Shown: positions 45,621 to 52,945 of the stretch, piece by piece
How positions within the stretch are numbered: position 1 is the first letter of the stretch
Layout of the letters: each line of letters starts with the position of its first letter
Origin: QHXW01 sp963847515
GTDB taxonomy: Bacteria > Acidobacteriota > Terriglobia > Bryobacterales > Bryobacteraceae
Reading direction: 5' to 3'
DNA length: 64,000 nt
NCBI GenBank assembly: GCA_963847515.1
Contig: CAWKAA010000002.1
Span: 186,001 to 250,000 of the forward strand
The notes under the pieces: generated by a model
What the model saw: the letters and a program-made list of their open reading frames with translations, nothing else
What the model was told of the DNA's origin: nothing
The model's database searches: none
Position numbers and translations under genes: made by a program

Positions 45621-46598
45621 CTGTCCAGGCGGTACTCTTTCAGTTTTCGATAGAGCGTGGTGCGGCCGATGCCGAGCAGATAAGCGGCCATGACGCGATC
45701 TCCCTTCGTGTATTCCAGGGCGTGCGAATGGCGCGCTTCTCCATCTCCGTCAAAGGAATGATACCTGATTGCGGCGGCGTCTGAGCCCGGGCTGCGGAAA
45801 CACCGGCGCCCGCAGCCACCGCTGAAACGGAAAGCGACCGCCGGCTTTCCAGGTGCGTTTGCAGCGCCGACGGCAGGTCGGCTGTCTGCAGAAGCGGCCC
45901 GGAATTCATGGCCACCATGCGCTCGATGCAGTTCTGCAGTTCGCGCACGTTGCCCGGCCAGTCGTAGCACAGGAGGGTCTTCCATGGCATTCCCGGTCAA
46001 CTTGTGTGTGGCGCCCAGGCGTTCCAGGAAACATTCGATCAGCCGCGGAATGTCCTCCGGATCGATCGCGCAGCGGCGGCAGCCGCAGGCATCACCACGT
46101 TTAAGCGGTAGAAAAGATCCTGACGAAAGTTCTTGTTCTCCACTTCGCGGGCCAGATCGCGGTGCGTGGCCGCGATCACTCGGATCTCCACCTTTCGCGT
46201 GGCCAGCGACCCTACAGGACGGAACTCCCGCTCCTGCAGCAGGCGCAGCAGCTTCACCTGCATTTCGAGCGGCAGGTCGCCGATTTCATCGAAGAACGCC
46301 GTGCCGCCATCCGCCAGCTCGATCAGCCCACGCTTGATTTCGGCCGCTCCGGTGAAGGCCCCGCGCGTGTGCCCGAACAGCTCGCTCTCCATAAGCGGGC
46401 CTACCAGCGACCCGCAATCGATAGGGACAAAATTCCCCGCCGGATTGGCGTATCATGGATCGCGCGCGCGACAACCTCCTTGCCCGTGCCGCTTTCCCCC
46501 AGCAGCAACACCGGGGACTTGGAACGTCCCAGCTTTTCAATATTCCGGCGAATCTGGCAGATCTGCGGCGATTCCCCCACCAGACCGAGAGAGTTCAT
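45617..46598 (-). pseudogene. NtrC-type sigma-54 activator without receiver domain, at least five frameshifts
   Basis: From ATG 46598: LVGESPQICQIRRNIEKLGR and Walker A LLLGESGTGKEVVARAIHD. Then shifts near 46447 (NFVPIDCGSLVGPLMESELF, GAFTGA loop, Walker B FFDEIGDLPLEM), 46080, 46060 (DPEDIPRLIECFLERLGATH), 45985 (CYDWPGNVRELQNCIERMV) and 45725 (Fis helix-turn-helix AAYLLGIGRTTLYRKLKEYR). About 327 aa when joined, so the AAA+ domain starts almost at the N-terminus, as in PspF. GAFTGA and Walker B are intact, unlike the regulator at 58081. It is coupled to the glycosyltransferase gene by a 4-bp overlap. Confidence 0.8.
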
Positions 46599-46647
46599 GA
46601 GTCGACATGGATATAGTGGCGGAGCCGCCAGTCATTCTCACTTCCGT

Positions 46648-46692
46648 GTAGCGCAGGGCCACGCCTGATTTTGGCGGGGACCTGCGGCCTTT
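46648..46692 (+). repeat. Dispersed 45-bp repeat, copy B
   Basis: Matches 5177-5221 at 41 of 45 positions; differences are a TG/CA pair and two bases in the centre. It lies between the divergent NtrC-type gene and homoserine dehydrogenase gene, so the two copies share no gene context. Confidence 0.75.
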
Positions 46693-46742
46693 CTTCGAAT
46701 GAGCAGAAGACGCTATCGCCCAAAGTTGCGACAATTGAATCC

Positions 46743-47711
46743 TTGAAGCTCGCGCTCATCGGATACGGTAACGTCGGCCGGGCGCTCGCCGTGCTGATTC
46801 GCCGGAAACAATCGGAGTTTCCGTTCAAGCTCAACGGGATTCACACGGCGCGTCACGGAACAGCTGTTGACCCGCGTGGCCTTCCCCGCGATCCGCAATT
46901 CGGCCCTGCAGCAGCCTCAGTGGAAGCTTTCCTCGAGGCAGCCCGGGCGGACATCGCGGTGGAATTGACGACCCTAAATCCCATCACCGGCCAGCCCGCC
47001 ATCGACCACATCCAAGCTGCCTTCGCGCGTGGCATGCACGTGGTCACGGCAAACAAGGGGCCCATCGCGCACGCCTACGCTCAGCTGCGCGAAGAAGCTC
47101 AGCAGCGCAGTCTCCTGTTCCGTTTCGAATCGACGGTGATGGACGGTGCCCCAGTCTTCAATCAGGTCCGCAACAATCTGCCGGGCGTCAAGGTACTCGG
47201 CTTCACGGGAGTGTTGAACTCAACTTCCAAGGTTGTGATCGAAGCCATGGAGCAGGGCGGCACGTTTGAGGAAGGTCTCGACGCAGCCCGCCGCATGGGC
47301 ATCGCTGAAGCCGATGCCAGCTACGACGTGGAGGGCTGGGATTCAGCCGCCAAGACCGCTGCCCTGGCCAATGTACTGCTGGACGCGCGCACGAATCCGC
47401 AAGCCATTCCGACGCGCGGGATCACCCGTCTGACGCCGGATCGGATGCACAAGCTCAACCGTAACGGGAAGACCGTCCGGCTCGTCAGCCGGGCCAAGAA
47501 GACGGACCGGGCACTCTCGCTGCGCGTCCGCGCCGAAGTGCTGGACAAGACTGACATTCTCGCTTGCGTCCACGGCACGTCGAACCTGCTGCTCCTGCAT
47601 ACCGACCTGATGGGCACCCTCGGAACCGTCTCGATTTCTCCCGGCGTGGAGCAGACCGCTTATGGCGTTTTCATCGACCTGGTGGATGTACTGCGCGCGG
47701 TAAATTCGTAA
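46743..47711 (+). CDS. hom: Homoserine dehydrogenase
   Basis: The frame is open from 46671, but that part lies within the dispersed repeat. The TTG at 46743 places LKLALIGYGNVGRALAVLIR, the NAD(P)-binding fold, at the N-terminus; 322 aa. Other family marks: HVVTANKGPIAHAY with the conserved Asn-Lys, FESTVMDGAPVFNQVRNNLP, and the catalytic-region GWDSAAKTAALANVLLD. There is no C-terminal ACT domain, so threonine feedback through ACT is not expected. It reduces aspartate semialdehyde to homoserine for threonine and methionine. A stand-alone gene here. Confidence 0.87.
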   Translation: MKLALIGYGNVGRALAVLIRRKQSEFPFKLNGIHTARHGTAVDPRGLPRDPQFGPAAASVEAFLEAARADIAVELTTLNPITGQPAIDHIQAAFARGMHVVTANKGPIAHAYAQLREEAQQRSLLFRFESTVMDGAPVFNQVRNNLPGVKVLGFTGVLNSTSKVVIEAMEQGGTFEEGLDAARRMGIAEADASYDVEGWDSAAKTAALANVLLDARTNPQAIPTRGITRLTPDRMHKLNRNGKTVRLVSRAKKTDRALSLRVRAEVLDKTDILACVHGTSNLLLLHTDLMGTLGTVSISPGVEQTAYGVFIDLVDVLRAVNS

Positions 47712-47770
47712 TGAAGCCGTGCCTCGGCCCCGGGGTAAGATTCCCGACACACGCTTGGCTCGCTGACCTC

Positions 47771-47799
47771 TTGACACCCGAGCGCATCAGGTTCATACT
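47771..47799 (+). promoter_or_regulatory. Promoter of padR-ADOP unit
   Basis: TTGACA (47771-47776, perfect -35), 17-bp spacer, CATACT (47794-47799, four of six matches to TATAAT). The expected transcription start is within the palindrome at 47803-47814, and the padR ATG is at 47825. Confidence 0.6.
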
Positions 47800-47802
47800 T
47801 CC

Positions 47803-47814
47803 ATAGACATCTAT
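47803..47814. promoter_or_regulatory. Candidate PadR operator, ATAGA-CA-TCTAT palindrome
   Basis: ATAGA and TCTAT are perfect inverted halves with a two-base centre. The site lies just after the -10 box and 10 bp before the padR start codon, the usual place for an autorepressor to block transcription. Confidence 0.5.
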
Positions 47815-47824
47815 ATGGCATCGC

Positions 47825-48157
47825 ATGAGCAAGGGTAATCCCGACGTGCTCCAGGGCACGCTTGACCTGCTGATCCTGAAAACCTTGATGCGCGGGCCGA
47901 TGCATGGCTATGGCATCGCAGTCCATATCCAGCAGGTCTCCGACGAGGTGTTGCGCGTTGAGGAGGGGTCACTATATCCGGCGCTGCATCGCATCGAGCA
48001 GGCTGGATGGATCAGTTCCGAGTGGGGCACGTCCGATAACAATCGCCGCGCGAAGTACTACCGGGTGACTGCTGTGGGCCGCAAGCAACTCGCCAAAGAA
48101 GAGGAGAGCTGGAATCAGCTAACGCGGGCGGTGGCGAAGGTCTTGCGGTTCGCGTGA
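47825..48157 (+). CDS. PadR family transcriptional regulator
   Basis: 110 aa. The winged helix begins GNPDVLQGTLDLLILKTLMR and has GPMHGYGIAVHIQQ, VEEGSLYPALHRIEQAGWIS and KYYRVTAVGRKQLAKEEESW, standard PadR motifs, followed by a short C-terminal helix (short PadR, subfamily 2-like). In Acidobacteriota such regulators routinely precede ADOP permease genes, as here with 9 bp between them. It probably represses its own unit through the palindrome at 47803-47814 (inference). The ligand is unknown. Confidence 0.88.
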   Translation: MSKGNPDVLQGTLDLLILKTLMRGPMHGYGIAVHIQQVSDEVLRVEEGSLYPALHRIEQAGWISSEWGTSDNNRRAKYYRVTAVGRKQLAKEEESWNQLTRAVAKVLRFA

Positions 48158-48166
48158 GGAGTAAGG

Positions 48167-50851
48167 ATGTCTTGGATCAATCGGCTGCTCGGTTCGTTCC
48201 GGAAGAACAAGCTCGAAGATCAGCTGAACGAGGAATTGCAGTTCCACATCGAGATGCGGGTGAAGGAGTTCATCGCGGCAGGGATGGCGCCCGAAGAAGC
48301 TCGCCAGCACGCGCTACGCCTTTTCGGAAACCAGCTCCTTCTCAAGGAAAGGACTCGCGACATGGACACGGTCCGTTGGCTTGAAACACTTTGGCAAGAT
48401 TTGCGTTATGGACTCCGCTCGTTGCGCAAGAGCCCTGGTTTCACGACAATGGCTGTGCTTTCGCTGGCTCTCGGCATCGGCGCAAACACCGCGATCTTCA
48501 GTGTCGTCGACGCTGTCTTGCTCAAAATGCTGCCTGTCAAGGAGCCGGAACGGCTTGTTGCGCTCGATCCATTCATTCCAATAATCAACGCGCGCGGGGA
48601 ACGATATAACTTCTCCTATCCGCTGTTCAAGGAGGTACGCGATCGCAGTCTAACTTTTTCCGGTGTTTTCGCAGCCCTCGACGGGGCGCGCACCATGGAT
48701 CTCATACAGCCTGGACCAGGCAGGCAGACTGAAAGAGCCGAGGTGCAGCTCGTGTCCGGCGAATACTTCCAGGTGTTGGGCGTTAATACGATTACGGGCC
48801 GCATTCTTACTCCTGAAGACAACAAGATCGCGGGCGCGAACTCTGTGGCTGTCATCAGCTACGGCTTCTGGAAACGCAGATTTGCGCGGGATTATTCCGT
48901 CATCGGAAGACGAAGCACGCTGAACGATCTGCCTGTCACCATCGTCGGGGTAGCGCCACCCGAGTTCTTCGGCGAGTCTGTTGGGAGGGCTCCCGACATT
49001 TGGATACCGCTTGCAATGCAGCCCGCCCTCGATCGAGGTATGTCCTACCTTGAGGGAAATGTGGCATGGCTGCGGGTCATGGCTCGGCTCCAGCCCGGGT
49101 CGACCGAACAACGGGCCCGGGCGGAGCTTGCCGTACTTCTCAAGGGCCTTCAATCGCAGCAGAGCGACGTTGGCAAAACCGCGCTGGAATTGGCACGGAT
49201 CGATGTCGTCCCCGGCAACAACGGTCTTTCCGACCTTCGCAAGGAGTTTTCGCAACCGCTGCGTCTCCTCATGGCCGTGGTTGGGCTAGTGCTGCTGATC
49301 GCCTGCGCAAACGTCGCTAATCTCTTGCTCGCGCGGGCGACAGCGCGTCGAAAAGAAATCGCTATACGGCTGGCGATCGGCGCCGGCCGCAGGCGGCTCA
49401 TCCGTCAACTCCTCACCGAGAGTGTCCTGCTGGCTGTGGTCGGTGGTACCGTCGGCCTCGTGTTTGCCGCTTGGGGCAGCACGATGCTGCTCCTCCTGGT
49501 GTCGGGAGGAACAACGGCGATCCCGATCGATGTGAGCCTAGACGGCCGAGTCCTTGCTTTTACGATCGTAGTGTCCGCTGCAACCGGTGTTCTCTTCGGT
49601 CTTGCGCCTGCCCTCCAGGCGACGCGGCAGAACCAAAATCCATCGCTCAGCGTGAGTACGTTATCGCGCTCGCGCGTTACGCTTTCTCGCACGCTGATCA
49701 TAGCTCAGATCGCGTTGTGTCTCTTACTGGTCACTGGCGCCGGCCTATTCATCCAAACGTTGCGTAACCTCCGGGATCTCGACCTGGGTTTCAACGGCGA
49801 GCACGTCCTTCAGATCCGAATTGATCCCGAGAGCAGTGGCTACAGACGAGAGCAGCTCCCTGCGCTCTACACGCGGCTGCTCGAACGGCTGAACTCCGCG
49901 CCGGGCGTCCTCTCAGTCGGTATGTCCGGTACCGGATTTGCCTCCGGCACCGGAGCAATCTGCTGCATTGCGGTCGAAGGCTACACCCCTGGCCCCAGTG
50001 AGAACCGGCAGATTCGAGCCAACAGTGTGACACCGCGATATTTTGAGACCATCGGCCTGCCGTTGCTGCTTGGTCACACCTTCGCCGTTGAAGACGCCGG
50101 TCGAGACCAGCGAGAACCACATGTCGCCATCATCAACGAGGCCATGGCGCACTACTACTTCGGGAATGCGAACCCGGTGGGCAGGCGATTCGGCTGGGGC
50201 GATGATCCCCAAAAGGTGAGGTACGGCATCCAGATCATCGGCGTCGCAAAGAATGCGAATTATGGCAAGCTGCGCGAGAGCCCACCACGCTTCATCCACT
50301 TCCCAGCCACCGGTGGAAATGTCCTACAGATCCGCACGGCTGCCGACCCTGTCACCATGGAGGCCAGCATCGGCCGTGAGATCCAGGCTGTAGATAAGAC
50401 TCTGAGGGTCGGCAGCTTTGACACGATTCCAGAACTTGTCGATCGAGAGTTGGTCCGGGAGAAACTCGTTGCCAAGCTGTCGAGCTTCTTCGGTGCGCTG
50501 GCGCTGTTGTTGGCAGCTGTTGGGCTGTATGGCCTGATGGCATATGCGGTACTTCGACGAACACAAGAGATCGGTATTCGTGTGGCGCTTGGAGCGACGC
50601 GCTCCGATCTCGTCTGGATGGTACTGCGCGAAACGCTTACGTTGGTGAGCGTCGGGGTCGTGATCGGTGTACCCGCCGCCCTGAGCCTTGCCCCAATCGT
50701 ATCCAGCATGCTGTTCGGCATCATGCCCCGCGATCCTGTGATGATCTCAGTGGCTGTCCTGGTCATGTCAGTCGTGGCCACCCTCGCGGGCTATCTGCCC
50801 GCGCGCCGCGCATCTCTGGTCGATCCGTTGAGCGCGTTGAGACGCGATTAA
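48167..50851 (+). CDS. ADOP-type MacB/FtsX-like ABC transporter permease
   Basis: 894 aa, the usual ADOP length. A cytoplasmic N-terminus (MSWINRLLGSFRKNKLEDQL, then LNEELQFHIEMRVKEF) is followed by the first MacB-type periplasmic domain and first helix (LRSLRKSPGFTTMAVLSLAL). Then comes a FtsX-type three-helix block near residues 360-450, a second periplasmic part, and a final FtsX block near 750-880. It ends ARRASLVDPLSALRRD. No ATPase gene is adjacent, the reason the family is called orphan. Transport substrate unknown; MacB relatives drive mechanotransmission rather than classic transport. Confidence 0.9.
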   Translation: MSWINRLLGSFRKNKLEDQLNEELQFHIEMRVKEFIAAGMAPEEARQHALRLFGNQLLLKERTRDMDTVRWLETLWQDLRYGLRSLRKSPGFTTMAVLSLALGIGANTAIFSVVDAVLLKMLPVKEPERLVALDPFIPIINARGERYNFSYPLFKEVRDRSLTFSGVFAALDGARTMDLIQPGPGRQTERAEVQLVSGEYFQVLGVNTITGRILTPEDNKIAGANSVAVISYGFWKRRFARDYSVIGRRSTLNDLPVTIVGVAPPEFFGESVGRAPDIWIPLAMQPALDRGMSYLEGNVAWLRVMARLQPGSTEQRARAELAVLLKGLQSQQSDVGKTALELARIDVVPGNNGLSDLRKEFSQPLRLLMAVVGLVLLIACANVANLLLARATARRKEIAIRLAIGAGRRRLIRQLLTESVLLAVVGGTVGLVFAAWGSTMLLLLVSGGTTAIPIDVSLDGRVLAFTIVVSAATGVLFGLAPALQATRQNQNPSLSVSTLSRSRVTLSRTLIIAQIALCLLLVTGAGLFIQTLRNLRDLDLGFNGEHVLQIRIDPESSGYRREQLPALYTRLLERLNSAPGVLSVGMSGTGFASGTGAICCIAVEGYTPGPSENRQIRANSVTPRYFETIGLPLLLGHTFAVEDAGRDQREPHVAIINEAMAHYYFGNANPVGRRFGWGDDPQKVRYGIQIIGVAKNANYGKLRESPPRFIHFPATGGNVLQIRTAADPVTMEASIGREIQAVDKTLRVGSFDTIPELVDRELVREKLVAKLSSFFGALALLLAAVGLYGLMAYAVLRRTQEIGIRVALGATRSDLVWMVLRETLTLVSVGVVIGVPAALSLAPIVSSMLFGIMPRDPVMISVAVLVMSVVATLAGYLPARRASLVDPLSALRRD

Positions 50852-50872
50852 GTTACGGCCGCCAAGGAAGTG

Positions 50873-50932
50873 TCTATTGAACCCGTAACCGCATCACGGG
50901 TAGATCCGATGGACACGCTGAGATACGAGTGA
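50873..50932 (+). pseudogene. C-terminal fragment of a second ADOP permease
   Basis: The frame ending in TGA at 50930-50932 reads ASRVDPMDTLRYE, the usual ADOP C-terminus (compare ASLVDPLSALRRD of the intact gene that ends at 50851). Only about 13-17 residues survive; everything upstream is deleted. Confidence 0.6.
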
Positions 50933-50935
50933 ACG

Positions 50936-51060
50936 ATGTCCTGGATACGCCCGCATTCGGCCCCTCGTTTAAGGAACAGTAGCTCGAAGAAAATCTCGAT
51001 AACGAGCTACAGGAACGACGCGCACATACCAGCGACACTCGCTTGGGCTCCGCGCGGCTC
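50936..51060 (+). pseudogene. N-terminal fragment of a third ADOP permease
   Basis: ATG 50936 gives MSWIR. After a shift the frame reads FGPSFKEQ, stop, LEENLDNELQERRAHTSD, like the first 30 residues of the intact ADOP (MSWINRLLGSFRKNKLEDQL). It contains an in-frame TAG and a frameshift, then loses similarity before the IS21-like sequences at 51169. Confidence 0.6.
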
Positions 51061-51168
51061 GGCCCCCCTTTCTTTCGGTACCAAATGGGAGCAGCACTGT
51101 TCCCCACGACACCCGCCCTCAAGCACAAACCTACTGACGGCGCGATGCGCGCCGGCCTATTCTCCTAC

Positions 51169-51240
51169 TGCGGATTCTCCCGAAATCGATCACTCATTCT
51201 CCTCTGAAACCGATCACCAATCCCGGTAATCGATCAGCGA
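51169..51240. mobile_element. End of a second IS21-like element (short repeats)
   Basis: The segment starting TGCGGATTCTCCCG holds three near-copies of an 8-bp unit: ATCGATCA (51185-51192), ACCGATCA (51209-51216), ATCGATCA (51229-51236), spaced 24 and 20 bp. IS21-family ends often carry such spaced repeats. The sequence differs from the end at 52297-52355, so it may belong to another element (recalled pattern, not checked). Confidence 0.4.
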
Positions 51241-51363
51241 GGTCGGAGCGAAGCGACGCTGGCTTTCTGATTGTGACCGGGAGTGATCGGAATGGCAAGA
51301 GATTTCTTCTGAATCCAGAGCGAAGCGGAGGCTGGCCATGTCGAAGCCGGGATGGGGGCCGGG

Positions 51364-51432
51364 GGAAGGGCCGACGTTTGAGGCCCTTCCCTTCAGTACT
51401 CAGTGGCCCCGGAGCGGCGCTTTACCGCTCCG
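51364..51432. terminator. Two tandem hairpins at the 3' side of the IS21-type gene
   Basis: Hairpin one: GGAAGGGCC (51364-51372) with GGCCCTTCC (51382-51390), 9-bp perfect stem, 9-base loop. Hairpin two: CGGAGCGG (51410-51417) with CCGCTCCG (51425-51432), 8-bp perfect stem, 7-base loop, overlapping the stop of the fused IstA/IstB gene. There is no T-run, so a rho-independent terminator is only possible; they may instead protect the IS from read-through. Confidence 0.5.
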
Positions 51433-52231
51433 GTTCCTTGGGTGGATTTTTCCGCATCGATTCGCCGCGCAGTTCGACGCGGTGAGCGCGATGAATGATG
51501 CGATCCAGGATGCCCTCGGCCAGAGTAGAGTCGCCGATCTGGCTATGCCACTTGGCCACAGGCAGTTGCGAAGTCAGCACCAGCGAGCGCGTCTGGGAAC
51601 GGTCCTCGCAGATCTCCCAGAAGTCGCGCGCCTCGTTTTCACTGAGCGGTGTCATGGCCCAGTCGTCCACCACCAGCACGTCAATCTTACTAAGCCGCAG
51701 CAGCAGGTTGCGCAAGCTTCCATCGGCCCGCGCCAGAGCCAGATCGCGAAACAGCGCAGCGGCGCGAGTGTAGAATGCCGAGTAGCCATCGCGACACGCC
51801 TTGTGCGCCAGGGTGAAGGCGAAACCATTCAGGGCCCGCAGTCGGCCATCCATCTCGATGGTGCCCAGGTGTCCCCAGTCCACTTGCGCCTGCTTGCCTG
51901 GCGGTGTTTCGAACCTTCGTACCGCTACAGTGCCTGCCGATTCGCGCTGCGGTTGCAGCCAGTCTTTCAGAATCGTGTAGCCTCCGAGATACCCGCGGGC
52001 CCGCAACTCCCGCAGCAGCACCTGCGCATTCCAAACTCCGGCTTTCAATCGTTCTTCCAGATACGCTTTGAACGCATCCAGCTTGCTGGCTGCTGCCGGT
52101 CGCGGTCCACAAACTGGTGTGCTTTCCGGCCGGATCAGATACTTGCGAATCGTCTTCCGGTCGTATCCAGTCAGCTGACTGATCGCTCGGATGCTCAGTC
52201 CCTGTCTCTTTAGCTCCTCGATGTCTTGCAT
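51422..52231 (-). CDS. IS21-family IstA-IstB in-frame fusion (internal deletion)
   Basis: 269 aa from ATG 52231 behind GGGGGAGAG. Residues 1-135 are IstA: helix-turn-helix LSIRAISQLTGYDRKTIRKY, then the start of the integrase core with Asp118 in QAQVDWGHLG. From about residue 141 the text is IstB: AHKACRDGYSAFYTRAAALF, Walker B DVLVVDDWAM, and the C-terminal GDSTLAEGILDRIIHRAHRV. The junction near nucleotide 51811 removed the rest of the DDE domain and the IstB Walker A. Neither integrase nor ATPase can work, but the frame is clean and could make a DNA-binding protein. Confidence 0.8.
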   Translation of the reverse strand: MQDIEELKRQGLSIRAISQLTGYDRKTIRKYLIRPESTPVCGPRPAAASKLDAFKAYLEERLKAGVWNAQVLLRELRARGYLGGYTILKDWLQPQRESAGTVAVRRFETPPGKQAQVDWGHLGTIEMDGRLRALNGFAFTLAHKACRDGYSAFYTRAAALFRDLALARADGSLRNLLLRLSKIDVLVVDDWAMTPLSENEARDFWEICEDRSQTRSLVLTSQLPVAKWHSQIGDSTLAEGILDRIIHRAHRVELRGESMRKNPPKEPER

Positions 52232-52296
52232 GTCTCTCCCCCGTAACACATCCCGGCACCTCCTCCACTTCAGAGTCGCTGCCGGCCTTAGCCCTT

Positions 52297-52355
52297 GTCA
52301 GGGGTGGGGGATTTTTCGTCCGGCACTATGGGGATTTTACGACCGGCGCTGACAG
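52297..52355. repeat. IS21-type terminal repeats
   Basis: TGTCA at 52297 and TGACA at 52351-52355 are inverted. Between them two similar units occur, ATTTTTCGTCCGGCACTA and ATTTTACGACCGGCGCTG, in direct orientation. This is the multiple-repeat end of an IS21-like element. The phosphotransferase fragment begins at once after it. Confidence 0.6.
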
Positions 52356-52945
52356 CGCGATCGCTTATCGCAGCTACTCATACCATCTCGCGATCCTCAC
52401 TCACACAAAAGGAGCGAGACATCCTACACGAGGCTGCACACTGGCTGAAGCCGAGCCTCGATCAGTTATCCACCCTTCCCACTCGGGTTGTGCACGGCGA
52501 TTGGACGCCTCTCAACGTCCTGATCAGGCGCGATGGATGGGCGGGAATTCTTGACTTTGAAGCTTGCGGCCGCGGGCCTGCTGTTCTCGACTTCGCCAAT
52601 ATGTGCTCGACGCTATTCATGTGGTCGAGACTCGACACCATTTCCGGGAGAATAGCGGCGTTGGTCTCATCGTTTGAGGAAAAGACTGATGTTCCCATCG
52701 GATTGGACATCGTTCACATTTCGATGCTGACGCACAGGTTTGGGCATTGCTTTGACTGGCGGGAGCGCAAGTCGACGGATGAAAATACCGAGGTTGTTCG
52801 GCGCCTGCTGGGCCGCATCGAGGTAGTCTTTGCATTTTGCGGCAAAATAGCCCTGGTCCTCGGCCGCGCCGGAATTATTTGCGGGCCGTTGACGCCGCGG
52901 CCCCGGCTAAAATGCGTTGGGCCATTTCAGCCTCGGGCAGATTAG
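52356..52945 (+). pseudogene. 5'-truncated aminoglycoside-phosphotransferase-like (APH) kinase gene
   Basis: The frame is open through the IS end into this gene. Only the C-lobe remains: the catalytic loop VVHGDWTPLNVLIRRDGWAG (Brenner motif HGDxxxxN) and the metal-binding ILDFEACGRGPAVLDFANMC. The N-lobe with the nucleotide-binding lysine is missing, replaced by IS21 sequence, so the enzyme is dead. Family substrates include aminoglycosides, choline and homoserine; this one cannot be assigned. The open end overlaps the convergent TPR gene from 52875, and the true stop may be earlier. Confidence 0.72.

Larger units (their letters stand above)
51364..52355 (-). mobile_element. IS21-family element, internally deleted
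   Basis: The element contains the fused istAB gene and ends upstream at the terminal sequence 52297-52355. The other end is not certain; it probably lies just past the hairpins, or in the deleted junction near 51241-51363. A full IS21 copy would be about 2.5 kb, whereas this is about 1 kb. Confidence 0.6.
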
